Part shown: positions 32,309 through 41,286 of the stretch, piece after piece
Layout: every line of letters starts with the position of its first letter
How positions within the stretch are numbered: the first letter of the stretch is position 1
Assembly (NCBI RefSeq): GCF_900094565.1
Contig: NZ_FMAF01000012.1
Location: 115,579 to 179,578 of the forward strand
Reading direction: 5' to 3'
DNA length: 64,000 nt
From: Martinezella lusitana
GTDB taxonomy: Bacteria; Pseudomonadota; Alphaproteobacteria; Rhizobiales; Rhizobiaceae
Notes under the pieces: generated by a model
What the model was told of the DNA's origin: nothing
Seen by the model: the letters and a program-made list of their open reading frames with translations, nothing else
The model's database searches: none
Position numbers and translations under genes: made by a program

Positions 32309-34780
32309 TCAGATGAAGCGATCCGAGGTTTTGCCGATCCATTCCCTGGGGTTTTCGATCGTGATCGCCGAGCGGATATCCGTCGCATTGGCAGCCAGCA
32401 GAAGCTGGTAGCGGCCGGCAGCGGCGCGGAACGCCTTCGTCTCCATATCGAAATAGCTGAGATCGCGGGGCTTGACGAGCAGCGACGCCCTGCCCCTTTC
32501 TCCAGGAGCAAGCCGAAGCTTAGCAAAAGCGCGCAACTCCTTGTCCGGCCGCTCTACTGTCGCGGCAAGCGGCCGCACATAAAGCTGCACCAGTTCCGAT
32601 CCCGCTCTGTCGCCGACATTGGTGAGGTCGACCGTGACGGTGATGCCGTCGGGTTCCATCTCCGTCGTCGACACCTGCCCCTCGCCCCAGGAAAAGCGCG
32701 TATAACCGAGACCGAAACCGAAGGGGAACAAGGGTTCGATGCCGCGCGTATCATGGTGACGGTAGCCGACGAAAACGCCTTCGGCGTAGCGCACATGTCC
32801 ATCCTTGCCGGGATAGATCGCGGCATCGTGCGTGATCGCGGAATTGTCCGCCAGGCGCTTCGGGAAGGTCTGAGGCAAGCGGCCACCGGGCTCGGCGTCG
32901 CCGAACAGCACATCGGCCACGGCGTTCCCAAGTTCCTGGCCTGGATACCACATCTGCAGCACAGCCTTAACCTTGTCGAGCCATGGCATCTCAATAGGTC
33001 CGCCCGTCTGCAGCACGACGACCGTATTGGCATTGACCGCCGACACCCTTTCAATCAGCTCTTCCTGCCGGCCAGGCAGGCGCATGTCGGGCAGATCGAG
33101 CCCTTCGGTGTCCCATTGTCCATCGCGGCCAACGAACAGCAGCGCGATATCAGCGGCACGTGCCGTCTCTACGGCCTCTGCCATGTCCGCTTCGCCGAGA
33201 GGTTTCTCCACGCCGAAGCGGACGGCCGTCAGATTGATCCCCTCCTCGACTGTCGCGGAAGAGCAATACTCGACAACGATCTGATATTGCTGGCCGGCCT
33301 CAAGGTGTACGCCCTGACGCTGCTCGACATTGGCCGTGCCGAAATAATTGTCGCCGCGTGTCCAGCCGTCATAACCGTTCACGAGCAGCCTGCCGTCGAC
33401 ATAGAGCTTGGCAAGGCCGGCATTGGTCATGCCGAAGATGTACTCGCCGCTTTCCGTCGGTGTGTAGAAAGCCGTCATGCGCGCGGAGAAGTCGCTCGGA
33501 TCAAGTTCGGGGGACGGCAGGTCAAACCAGAAGAACTCACCCTTATTCGCCGGCTCCGCCGCCACCGGCGAACCGGTCAAGTTTTGACCCTTGAAGTATT
33601 CCACTCGCATCTCGCCGGAAAAGACATTGATCAGACGATTGTTGCGGCAGCCCGCGGCATAGCGGATGCTGTTGGCATTCGACAGCGACGCACGGATGCC
33701 TTCAAGTGGGCTAATCTTATAATGAGCGGCAATCTGGGCACTGCCGCCGCCCATGACGCGCGCCTCGGCGGCATTCGGCCCGATAACAGCCACATGCCCG
33801 AGCCCTGGTTTTTGCAGCGGTAGAATGCCATCATTCTTAAGGAGAACCGCGCCTTCGGCACCAAGCTGACGGATCAGAGCCCTATCTTCCGGCAAATCCG
33901 ACGCATGCTCGGTCAAATCTGGGGTGTTCTCGAAGGCGCCGACGCGTTCAAGCAGCGTCAGGATGCGGCCGGCTGCCGCACGGACGGTCTCGGGCTTGAC
34001 CTCACCGTTCCGTACCGCCTTCACGAGCTTTTCGCCGCGATCGCGCGTCGGCCCCGGCATTTCCAGATCGAGCCCGGCATTGACCGTTGCTACGGTCGAA
34101 TGCGAACCGAACCAGTCGGACATGACGATACCGTCGAAACCCCATTCGTCACGCAGGACCTTTGTCAGCAGCCAGGGGTGCTCGCTGGTATAGGTGCCGT
34201 TCAATCTATTGTAGGAGGACATGACCGCCATCACGCCGGCCCTCTTCACGGCCTGTTCGAACGGCGGCAGGTAGATTTCGCGAAGCGCGCGCTCATCAAT
34301 GTCCGACGACATCGTCTGCCGTTCGATCTCGGACTCATTGCCGGCAAAATGCTTGATCGTCGCTGCAACACCCTGGCTCTGCACGCCCTGGATATAGGCG
34401 ACCGCGAGCGCTGCCGTCAGCATCGGATCTTCGGAGTAGCATTCGAAGTTGCGGCCGTTCAGGCCCGAACGATGAATATTGACCGTGGGCGCCAGCAGGA
34501 CGGCAGCGCCCTTGCTCTTCGCCTGGCCGGCAAGTGCCACACCCATGCGTTCGACGAGCGCCGAGTTCCATGTCGCGCCAAGCGCGATCGCAACCGGAAA
34601 GCAGGCCGCATTGACGCCGGCGACCAGCGAGCCGGCACCCCGCGCGCCATTCGGACCATCCGTGACCTTGATCTTCGGAACGCCGAGACGCTCAATCGGC
34701 ACGGTAGTCCAGAAATCGGCACCCGCAAGCAGCGAAACCTGTTCCTCAAGCGTCATCCGGTCAAGAATATCGTCGATCAT
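32309..34780 (-). CDS. Beta-glucosidase, GH3 family with PA14 domain
   Basis: An 823-residue enzyme. The GH3 N-terminal barrel includes DGPNGARG, NIHRSGLNGRNFECYSEDP, KHFAGNESE and the nucleophile Asp in VMSDWFG. A PA14 domain is inserted around residues 390-530 (EYFKGQNL, then GEYIFGMTNAGLAKLYVDG), followed by the second GH3 domain and a fibronectin-like C-terminal domain (VTVDLTNVGDRAGSELVQLYV). This order matches bacterial beta-glucosidases acting on beta-glucans and plant glycosides. No signal peptide, so cytoplasmic. GGGAGG precedes ATG 34780. It converges on the MHYT gene with 45 bases between. Confidence 0.93.
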   Translation of the reverse strand: MIDDILDRMTLEEQVSLLAGADFWTTVPIERLGVPKIKVTDGPNGARGAGSLVAGVNAACFPVAIALGATWNSALVERMGVALAGQAKSKGAAVLLAPTVNIHRSGLNGRNFECYSEDPMLTAALAVAYIQGVQSQGVAATIKHFAGNESEIERQTMSSDIDERALREIYLPPFEQAVKRAGVMAVMSSYNRLNGTYTSEHPWLLTKVLRDEWGFDGIVMSDWFGSHSTVATVNAGLDLEMPGPTRDRGEKLVKAVRNGEVKPETVRAAAGRILTLLERVGAFENTPDLTEHASDLPEDRALIRQLGAEGAVLLKNDGILPLQKPGLGHVAVIGPNAAEARVMGGGSAQIAAHYKISPLEGIRASLSNANSIRYAAGCRNNRLINVFSGEMRVEYFKGQNLTGSPVAAEPANKGEFFWFDLPSPELDPSDFSARMTAFYTPTESGEYIFGMTNAGLAKLYVDGRLLVNGYDGWTRGDNYFGTANVEQRQGVHLEAGQQYQIVVEYCSSATVEEGINLTAVRFGVEKPLGEADMAEAVETARAADIALLFVGRDGQWDTEGLDLPDMRLPGRQEELIERVSAVNANTVVVLQTGGPIEMPWLDKVKAVLQMWYPGQELGNAVADVLFGDAEPGGRLPQTFPKRLADNSAITHDAAIYPGKDGHVRYAEGVFVGYRHHDTRGIEPLFPFGFGLGYTRFSWGEGQVSTTEMEPDGITVTVDLTNVGDRAGSELVQLYVRPLAATVERPDKELRAFAKLRLAPGERGRASLLVKPRDLSYFDMETKAFRAAAGRYQLLLAANATDIRSAITIENPREWIGKTSDRFI

Positions 34781-35086
34781 AAAACCTCCCGAAGTTTTCT
34801 GCACTCGCCGGCTTTAGGACAGCCACTCTCTTTTGCCTTTGTGCTTGTCGAATAACACCGGCTGGTTCAAATCGCCAGCAGGCAACAGCACAACAGAGAA
34901 CAGCTCTCCGGGTTGGCCGCCAGAAACCTTATTCTAACCGCCGTCCACAATGAGGCGTCGCGATACCCGTTTTTGGGTAAATTTGCATAAGGGGGCTATT
35001 CTCGGTTTCCATGCTTTGCTAGGGGTTCGCCTTAAAAATGATCGCATGTCTTTGTTGCTGAAGCAGAAGACGAAGCTGAAAATGGA
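34781..35086 (+). other. Divergent intergenic region
   Basis: About 306 bases between the beta-glucosidase and exporter permease starts; AT-rich patches at 34830-34860 and 34980-35040 probably hold the two promoters. No clear operator, repeat or RNA gene is seen. Confidence 0.4.
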
Positions 35087-35914
35087 TTGCCGGTGAGAAA
35101 TCTGAAAATCGCAAGTAACGAAGTGCCTTATCACGGCGCCGTGTGGGATATTACGGAAGCCTTATCGAATTTCCGCCTGGCTGCTTTGCTCGGATGGCAA
35201 GATGTGGCGCAGCGCTACAGACGATCCAGGATCGGCGCGTTCTGGCTCACCATCAACATGGGGGTCTTGATCGGAGCACTAGGTCTCGTTTTCGGCACGA
35301 TCTTCAATACGCCTATGAGCGAGTTTCTTCCCTTCATATGCGTTGGCCTGATTTTTTGGGGTTATTACACGCAGATCGTCAGCGAGGGGTGCTCCGGATT
35401 TATATCCAATAGCGATATAATACTGCAATTGGATCTACCATTCTTCACATACATTTTGAGAGTATGGTATCGAAATTCCGTAATACTCGCGCATAACCTG
35501 GTTATATTTCCGATCGTTCTGCTAATATTCTGGAAATCCATAGGGCTTTCGGCACTATTGATAGTGCCAGGATTCTTCATCGTGACGTTAAATATGACTT
35601 GGATCGCATTGACGCTGGCGATCCTATGCACTCGCTATCGCGACCTGACCCAAATTGTGCAGAACATCATGCAAGTGATGATGTACGTCACCCCGATCAT
35701 GTGGATGCCGGACCATTTGCCGCAACGTGCATCGCATGTCATGCTCGACTACAACCCCTTCTTTCACATGATTTCGGTCGTCAGAAATCCGCTTCTTGGG
35801 CAAACTGTTACAGCAGCAAACTGGGTTGTTGCTATCGGCATAGCGATTGTCGGCTGGTCTTTCGCGCTTCTTCTATTGAAAAAATACAGAGCCCGCATTG
35901 CCTACTGGCTGTGA
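35087..35914 (+). CDS. ABC-2 type polysaccharide/LPS export permease (Wzm-like)
   Basis: A 275-residue inner-membrane protein with about six hydrophobic segments and the ABC-2 family opening: a soluble N terminus, then ALLGWQDVAQRYRRSRIGAFW, typical of O-antigen and capsule exporter permeases. With the next gene it would form the transporter moving finished polysaccharide out of the cytoplasm. The start is listed as TTG 35087; GTG 35093 is equally possible. A 37-base gap separates it from the ATPase. Codon use is more AT-rich than that of the flanking catabolic genes, common in surface-polysaccharide loci. Confidence 0.88.
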   Translation: MPVRNLKIASNEVPYHGAVWDITEALSNFRLAALLGWQDVAQRYRRSRIGAFWLTINMGVLIGALGLVFGTIFNTPMSEFLPFICVGLIFWGYYTQIVSEGCSGFISNSDIILQLDLPFFTYILRVWYRNSVILAHNLVIFPIVLLIFWKSIGLSALLIVPGFFIVTLNMTWIALTLAILCTRYRDLTQIVQNIMQVMMYVTPIMWMPDHLPQRASHVMLDYNPFFHMISVVRNPLLGQTVTAANWVVAIGIAIVGWSFALLLLKKYRARIAYWL

Positions 35915-35951
35915 GCAAAGAAACCAGACATCTCAGAAAACGCAGGCAATT

Positions 35952-36695
35952 ATGACATCCATCTCTCTACAGAATGTCACAGTCGACTTCCCGATCTATA
36001 ACGCGCGCGGCAGGTCGCTCAAAAATCGCGTTATGAAAATGGCGACTGGTGGCTCGATCAACTCTGAAAGTGGCGGTGTCGTCGTCGTCCGCGGACTGGA
36101 CAATATCAATATCGAACTGAGCCGGCATGACCGGATTGGTCTCATAGGCCACAATGGCTCGGGCAAGACGACACTTCTGCGCGTGCTGACGGGCGTTTAT
36201 GCACCGACTTCGGGCAAGGTCGACATAAGAGGCAAATGCACATCCCTCATCAACATCTCTCTCGGGATCGACCCAGAAGCCACAGGGCGTCAGAATATTT
36301 TTCTTCGGGGCGCTCTATTGGGCTTCAAAAAGGAAGAGATGAAGGAAAGGCTGCAGGAAATCGAGGACTTTAGCGAGTTGGGTGATTTCCTTGAAATGCC
36401 GGTTCGCACCTATTCGTCAGGCATGCAATTGCGATTGGCATTTTCTATCTCCACCATTCTTCAACCCGAAATCCTGATCATGGATGAATGGCTGGCGACA
36501 GGCGACGAGGGATTCAAGGCCAAAGCCAACCAGCGTTTAAACGAGCTTGTTGAAAAGACCCAGATTCTCGTGATCGCTAGTCACGCCAAGGATCTTCTGG
36601 CAAAAAATTGCAACAGAGTGGTGTGGCTTGAACACGGCAAAGTGCGGATGGATGGCGCACCGAGCGAAGTGCTGGACGCCTATTTCGGCCCGTAA
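35952..36695 (+). CDS. Polysaccharide export ATP-binding protein (Wzt-like, short form)
   Basis: A 247-residue ATPase: Walker A GHNGSGKTT, signature YSSGMQLRLAFS, Walker B ILIMDEWLATGDEGF. The N-terminal SLKNRVMKMATGG insertion and YNARGRSL segment match the Wzt/RfbE/KpsT group. It ends at LDAYFGP and has none of the C-terminal carbohydrate-binding domain found in Wzt proteins of terminally capped O-antigens, so export should not depend on a cap. ATG 35952 starts a family-typical N terminus. It pairs with the permease upstream. Confidence 0.9.
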   Translation: MTSISLQNVTVDFPIYNARGRSLKNRVMKMATGGSINSESGGVVVVRGLDNINIELSRHDRIGLIGHNGSGKTTLLRVLTGVYAPTSGKVDIRGKCTSLINISLGIDPEATGRQNIFLRGALLGFKKEEMKERLQEIEDFSELGDFLEMPVRTYSSGMQLRLAFSISTILQPEILIMDEWLATGDEGFKAKANQRLNELVEKTQILVIASHAKDLLAKNCNRVVWLEHGKVRMDGAPSEVLDAYFGP

Positions 36696-36781
36696 CCAAG
36701 CGCGTCTCTTCGGCGAAGCCCGCAGGCGTCGCCGCTGAGAAAGTACATTAACTCTCGGGGACAAAGCTTGGATCTTATTGT

Positions 36782-37624
36782 TCAAAAGCCAAGCGTTCTC
36801 AATTTGTCGGGAATTCCCCAAAAGGCAAGTGCTTCGTAATCGGGATAGCCATAAACACCACGGTTCAGTCGAATGGAGCCTGAATTCGCCCGTAGATGTC
36901 GATCAACCAAGTCGAACACTGAAGTGGGACGTCCACTACAGCAATTTATCACACCCGAAACGTCTGGTCGCATGATCACACGCGCAAAACGCTCGGCAAC
37001 CTCCTCTATCGGAAGATAATCACGAAGCTGATCGCCTGGTGACATATCGAATGACGGCCGCTTTTCCGCGAGCGCTTTATCAAGCTGCGATAGGAGGCTT
37101 CTTTCCGACTGGCCTGGCCCATACATGTAGAACAGACGCATCCACTGCAATGTGAACGGCTGCGTTTTTTGCATCAGCTGAAGGGTTTTTCGAACCGTAT
37201 CCTTGGCCAGCCCGTAGGGTGTAGTCGGCCTTGTTTCCGCGTCTTCAGCCAAAGGACCGAACTGCAATCCATATTCAAGGCAAGTCCCGGCGACGACCAA
37301 ATGAGGCAAACCCCATTCGACAAGCCTCTGGAACAAGGCTATTTCGGCCCCAAGATTATGCGTGAGATTGAACAGCCCACGATAGTCGGGAAGACCAGGC
37401 CAAGCGAGGTGAACAAATACGTCGGGCCGATCCATCCTCGCAGCAAGCGATTCCGGATCGATATACAGATCACAGCTCACGAATTTGACCTTGTCCGACC
37501 AGGACATTTTCGCAGCTTTGCTCGCATCTCGAGCGATAGCTGTGATCTCGTGCCCTTCGGCAAGGAGGCGGGCTACGACATGCCCGCCCACAAAGCCAGT
37601 GGCCCCAGATACGGCGATCTTCAC
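36782..37624 (-). CDS. NAD-dependent epimerase/dehydratase (sugar 4-ketoreductase-like)
   Basis: A 280-residue extended SDR: cofactor motif GATGFVGG, Thr in VVAGTCLEYG and catalytic Tyr/Lys in TPYGLAKD. As the last gene of the operon, after the dehydratase, epimerase and methyltransferase, it is well placed to reduce the 4-keto group and finish the CDP-deoxysugar. It could instead be a C-4 epimerase. It overlaps the methyltransferase stop by four bases. Confidence 0.82.
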   Translation of the reverse strand: MKIAVSGATGFVGGHVVARLLAEGHEITAIARDASKAAKMSWSDKVKFVSCDLYIDPESLAARMDRPDVFVHLAWPGLPDYRGLFNLTHNLGAEIALFQRLVEWGLPHLVVAGTCLEYGLQFGPLAEDAETRPTTPYGLAKDTVRKTLQLMQKTQPFTLQWMRLFYMYGPGQSERSLLSQLDKALAEKRPSFDMSPGDQLRDYLPIEEVAERFARVIMRPDVSGVINCCSGRPTSVFDLVDRHLRANSGSIRLNRGVYGYPDYEALAFWGIPDKLRTLGF

Positions 37625-38847
37625 TGCAGCACAGTCAGCTTGGGAATGGCCACCACAAACTGACCACCCCAGCTACGAATAACAGACTGCGCCCCAGCCA
37701 CCTCTTCGGCAATGTTCCAAGGCAGGATTACAACCCAATCAGGCTTGCGGGCCTTCAGCTCGTCGGGATGAAGTATCGGGATATGACTGCCCGGCATGAA
37801 CTTCCCCTGCTTCGACGGCGCAGCATCACATACGAACTGAATGAGGTCCGTCTTCAGCCCGGCATAGTTCATTAAAGTGTTGCCCTTTGCGGCGGCACCA
37901 TAGGCAGCGACAATCTTACCCTTTTTCTTCTGCTCCAGCAGAAAGGAGAGGAACTCATCCTTGATGGCGTTCGCTTTATCCTGGAAGTCCAAATAGGTGT
38001 CGACTTTGCTTAAACCAAACTCTTCCTCGCGCCGCAGCACTTCAGCCACGTGAGGCGATGTATCGCGCGTGTCCGCAGTGCGGCAACCATAGACTCGCAA
38101 GCTTCCACCGTGGGTGGGAATTTCCTCCACGTCGAACAGCCGCAACCCGGCGCGCTCAAAAATTCGCTTTACGGCACCAAGCGAAAGGTACGAAAAATGC
38201 TCGTGATACACGGTATCAAACTGAACGCTCTCCATGAGCCGCATCAAATGCGGAAACTCGAGCGTTACCGTTCCACCGGGCTTGAGAACGATTTCAAGCC
38301 CAGCCGTGAAATCGTTGATATCGGGCACGTGCGCATAGACGTTATTGCCGCAAATCAGATCGGCGGAACGGCCTTCCTTCACCAAAGTCCGTGCCGTTTC
38401 AGCGCCGAAAAACTGCCTAAGCGTTGGCACGCCGAGCTTCTCGGCAGCATCCGCAGTGCTGTCCGTCGGCTCGATACCGAGACACGGGATTCCCTTAGCC
38501 ACGAAGTTTTTCAGAAGATATCCATCATTGGACGCAACCTCGATAACAAAGCTGTTCGACGACAATCCAAGGCGCTTCTCGATAGCATCGCTATAGGCTT
38601 GAGCATGACGCAGCCAGCTTTGCGACGTTGAGGAAAAATACGCGTAGTCACGAGCAAAGAGATCCTCGGCCTTCTTATAGTCGTCGGTCTGGACCAACCA
38701 GCACTCGTCACAGACAAAAAGGCGCAACGGGTTGTAAATTTCTGAGCGCGTCAAATCTGCGACACTGAGATAGTCGTTCGAGGCGGGAGCGTGACCAAGG
38801 TCCAGGAAGACAAACCTGAGTTCGTTTGCACAATGGCGGCACTTCAT
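37621..38847 (-). CDS. Sugar C-methyltransferase (NovU/TylC3-like)
   Basis: A 408-residue three-part protein: an N-terminal zinc-binding domain (CRHCANEL and CDECWLVQ), a SAM-binding domain (VIEVASNDGYLL, then LICGNNVYAHVPD) and a C-terminal domain of the C-methyltransferase family (KIVAAYGAAAKGNTLMNY, then HPDELKARKPDWVVILPW). The pattern YHEHFSYLSL is a family hallmark near the catalytic His/Glu. Such enzymes add a methyl to carbon 3 (sometimes 5) of a nucleotide-linked 4-keto-6-deoxysugar. Neighbours supply just that substrate as a CDP sugar. The site of methylation is not decided by sequence. Confidence 0.88.
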   Translation of the reverse strand: MKCRHCANELRFVFLDLGHAPASNDYLSVADLTRSEIYNPLRLFVCDECWLVQTDDYKKAEDLFARDYAYFSSTSQSWLRHAQAYSDAIEKRLGLSSNSFVIEVASNDGYLLKNFVAKGIPCLGIEPTDSTADAAEKLGVPTLRQFFGAETARTLVKEGRSADLICGNNVYAHVPDINDFTAGLEIVLKPGGTVTLEFPHLMRLMESVQFDTVYHEHFSYLSLGAVKRIFERAGLRLFDVEEIPTHGGSLRVYGCRTADTRDTSPHVAEVLRREEEFGLSKVDTYLDFQDKANAIKDEFLSFLLEQKKKGKIVAAYGAAAKGNTLMNYAGLKTDLIQFVCDAAPSKQGKFMPGSHIPILHPDELKARKPDWVVILPWNIAEEVAGAQSVIRSWGGQFVVAIPKLTVLQ

Positions 38848-39395
38848 AGATCAACTCCGTGGAAATTTGCGTCAAGAAAGGGATGACCGACATCCCTGGA
38901 TGAAAGATGAACTGGCGGCAATGGCCATGCTATACCGACCCGCGGCTCGTCATAGCGGACGCCGCCTTCGTGTGCCGGAGAATAAAACTCGGTATGCAGA
39001 TAGAGAAGACGCGAATTGGCTTTCAACACTTGAAATCCATGTGCACATCCCTCGGGGATTATGAAAGCGAGACCATTCTCAGAAGAAAGCTCGACGCCAT
39101 GCCATTGCAAGAATGTTGGGGATCCGCGCCGCAAGTCGACCGCGACATCGTAAACCTGCCCCTCAATGCAACGGACAATTTTTGTCTCGGCACGTGGCGC
39201 ATACTGAAAATGCATGCCACGCACCGCACCAACGGCAGCCGTCATTGACACATTCGCCTGGCGGATGACCCGATCACCAAGCGCGTCACCAAGCTCTTCT
39301 TGGCAGAAGACCCGCGAAAACGTCCCACGCTCATCGCCAATGACCGTAGTTTCGGCGATAAACAGTCCTTCAATTTCGGTCTCGATCAATTTCAT
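38844..39395 (-). CDS. dTDP-4-dehydrorhamnose 3,5-epimerase family protein (RmlC-like)
   Basis: A 183-residue cupin-type epimerase: catalytic His in VRGMHFQYAP, KIVRCIEGQVYDVAVDLRRGSPTF core, and Tyr near YLHTEFYSPAHEGG. RmlC relatives epimerise carbon 3 and/or 5 of 4-keto-6-deoxysugars. No rmlA or rmlB is present here, and the other genes make a CDP sugar, so this member probably acts on CDP-4-keto-6-deoxyglucose or its methylated form. ATG 39395 overlaps the rfbG stop (ATGA). Confidence 0.88.
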   Translation of the reverse strand: MKLIETEIEGLFIAETTVIGDERGTFSRVFCQEELGDALGDRVIRQANVSMTAAVGAVRGMHFQYAPRAETKIVRCIEGQVYDVAVDLRRGSPTFLQWHGVELSSENGLAFIIPEGCAHGFQVLKANSRLLYLHTEFYSPAHEGGVRYDEPRVGIAWPLPPVHLSSRDVGHPFLDANFHGVDL

Positions 39396-40468
39396 GCAGC
39401 AGCCCCAGACCAGGCAACGCCCCTCTGCGAGGCAAGCGCACAATATTGTTCCAGCTGCCGGATCGAGGAGACCGCTTCATTCTCGATGAACTCCTGATAC
39501 CAGGAAGCTGTCATCTCAACGGTTTCCTCAAAGGAGAGAACCGGCCGCCATCGCAGCAGTTCGCGCGCCTTGCTACTGTCGAGATAAAGGAGGTTGGCCT
39601 CATGCGGTTGTGGTGACGCCGAACGATGCCACTCCACTGCCGGCCACTGTGCCTTGACGGCTTGGAGCACCTGCTCCACCGGGCGGTTCCCCTCTTTCTC
39701 AGGGCCGAAGTTCCATGCTTCCGCCGCTTTGCGCTCGCCTGACAGCAACACTTCACCTAGCATGAGGTAACCGGATAGGCATTCCAAAACGTGCTGCCAA
39801 GGACGGGTCGCCGCTGGTGAGCGGATTTCCAGGTTCTGGCCTGACTTTACCGCTCGAACCAAATCAGGAATAAGCCGGTCCTCCGACCAATCACCGCCGC
39901 CGATTACATTGCCCGCACGCGCGGTTGCAAGCAGCTGATTGCCCTTATCCAAAAACGACCGGCGGTAGCTCGCGGCTGCAATCTCAGCTGCTGCTTTCGA
40001 GGCGCTGTACGGATCGTGCCCGCCTAATCGATCGGTTTCTCGGTATCCCCAAACCCATTCGTTATTCTCATAGCACTTATCGGTGGTTACCGAGACAATG
40101 GCTTTGACGGTGCTGCTATTGCGACACGCGTCAAGAACATTGACCGTTCCCGTGACGTTGACATCCCATGTTTCAATGGGCTCACGGTAAGAGCGTCGAA
40201 CAAGCGGCTGCGCCGCAAGATGGAAAACAATCTCAGCTTGGCTGTCTTCAACGATCTCGCGAACTTTGACGCGATCTCGGATATCGACATACTCGGATCG
40301 CATGTCCAAACCCAGCAGATCCCAGTGACTTGGCTGTGTCTCGGGTGGCAAAGCAAGACCGACCGGCTCAGCACCAAGCATACGCAGCCACAGGCAAAGC
40401 CAGCTGCCCTTAAAGCCGGTATGGCCCGTAACCAGAACCTTCCGGTTCTTATAAACGTTGTTAAACAT
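39392..40468 (-). CDS. rfbG: CDP-glucose 4,6-dehydratase
   Basis: A 358-residue extended SDR: TGHTGFKGSWL (cofactor), VFHLAAQPLVRRSY, catalytic Tyr/Lys in DPYSASKAAAE, and the RfbG marker GGGDWSEDRLIPD. It converts CDP-glucose to CDP-4-keto-6-deoxyglucose, the branch point to many 3,6-dideoxy and branched sugars. ATG 40468 is used; the frame is open to 40507. It is two bases from the cytidylyltransferase stop. Absence of a PLP-dependent 3-dehydrase (RfbH) in the operon argues against a 3,6-dideoxyhexose. Confidence 0.93.
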   Translation of the reverse strand: MFNNVYKNRKVLVTGHTGFKGSWLCLWLRMLGAEPVGLALPPETQPSHWDLLGLDMRSEYVDIRDRVKVREIVEDSQAEIVFHLAAQPLVRRSYREPIETWDVNVTGTVNVLDACRNSSTVKAIVSVTTDKCYENNEWVWGYRETDRLGGHDPYSASKAAAEIAAASYRRSFLDKGNQLLATARAGNVIGGGDWSEDRLIPDLVRAVKSGQNLEIRSPAATRPWQHVLECLSGYLMLGEVLLSGERKAAEAWNFGPEKEGNRPVEQVLQAVKAQWPAVEWHRSASPQPHEANLLYLDSSKARELLRWRPVLSFEETVEMTASWYQEFIENEAVSSIRQLEQYCALASQRGVAWSGAAA

Positions 40469-40470
40469 GC

Positions 40471-41241
40471 CTACCAGCTCTTCCAGGGAGCCTGACCAGA
40501 CGCCCACATCTCTTCAAGCAAATTCTTTTCACGCAGCGTATCCATGGCCTGCCAGAAGCCGGTGTGTTTATAGGCTGATAATTGATCTTCGCGTGCAAGT
40601 GCCTGCAGCGGGTCCTGTTCCCACACCGTTAGATCACCATCGATATAGTCGATGACTGAGGGCTCCAGGACAAAGAAGCCGCCATTGATCCAAACGCCGT
40701 CACCGGCAGGTTTTTCCTGAAATTGATGAACTGCGCCATTTTCGATCAGGAGCGAGCCATAGCGGCCAGGCGGCTGAATGGCAGTCACCGTCGCCTTACG
40801 GCCGGCGGCGCGGTGATGAGCAATAAGTGCCGCTATGTCGATATCCGAAACACCATCGCCGTAGGTAAAGCAGAAGGTGTCGTCGTGCAAATAACGCTCA
40901 ACACGCTTCAAGCGACCGCCCGTCATCGACTTTTCACCCGTATCGATAAGTGTGACATTCCAAGGTTCAGCGTTACGCTGATGTATTTCGATTTCATTCG
41001 ACTGCATACGGAAAGTGACATCGGACATATGCAGGAAATAGTTGGAGAAATACTCCTTGATTACATATCCCTTATATCCGAGGCAGATAATAAAATCATT
41101 GATGCCATAGTGCGAATACATCTTCATAATGTGCCACAAGATCGGCTTGCCACCGACCTCGATCATCGGCTTCGGACGCAGGTGCGACTCTTCGCTGATT
41201 CGCGTTCCAAATCCGCCCGCCAGAATGACCGCCTTCATCAA
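40471..41241 (-). CDS. rfbF: Glucose-1-phosphate cytidylyltransferase
   Basis: A 256-residue nucleotidyltransferase: LAGGFGTRISEESHLRPKPM signature, FCFTYGDGVSDIDI metal-binding region and FQEKP. The family makes CDP-glucose from CTP and glucose 1-phosphate. It is the first sugar-nucleotide gene of the operon and is followed at once by rfbG. The early SEESHLRPKPM stretch distinguishes it from dTDP-glucose synthases. Confidence 0.95.
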   Translation of the reverse strand: MMKAVILAGGFGTRISEESHLRPKPMIEVGGKPILWHIMKMYSHYGINDFIICLGYKGYVIKEYFSNYFLHMSDVTFRMQSNEIEIHQRNAEPWNVTLIDTGEKSMTGGRLKRVERYLHDDTFCFTYGDGVSDIDIAALIAHHRAAGRKATVTAIQPPGRYGSLLIENGAVHQFQEKPAGDGVWINGGFFVLEPSVIDYIDGDLTVWEQDPLQALAREDQLSAYKHTGFWQAMDTLREKNLLEEMWASGQAPWKSW

Positions 41242-41286
41242 ATATCCCCTATCTGTCCAATAGCTGCTGGTGTCTGCAAATCGCGC

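Noticed and set aside
32270..33823. 517-codon plus-strand open frame under the beta-glucosidase gene
   Set aside because: It is fully antisense to a complete GH3 enzyme and its product is basic and low in structure.
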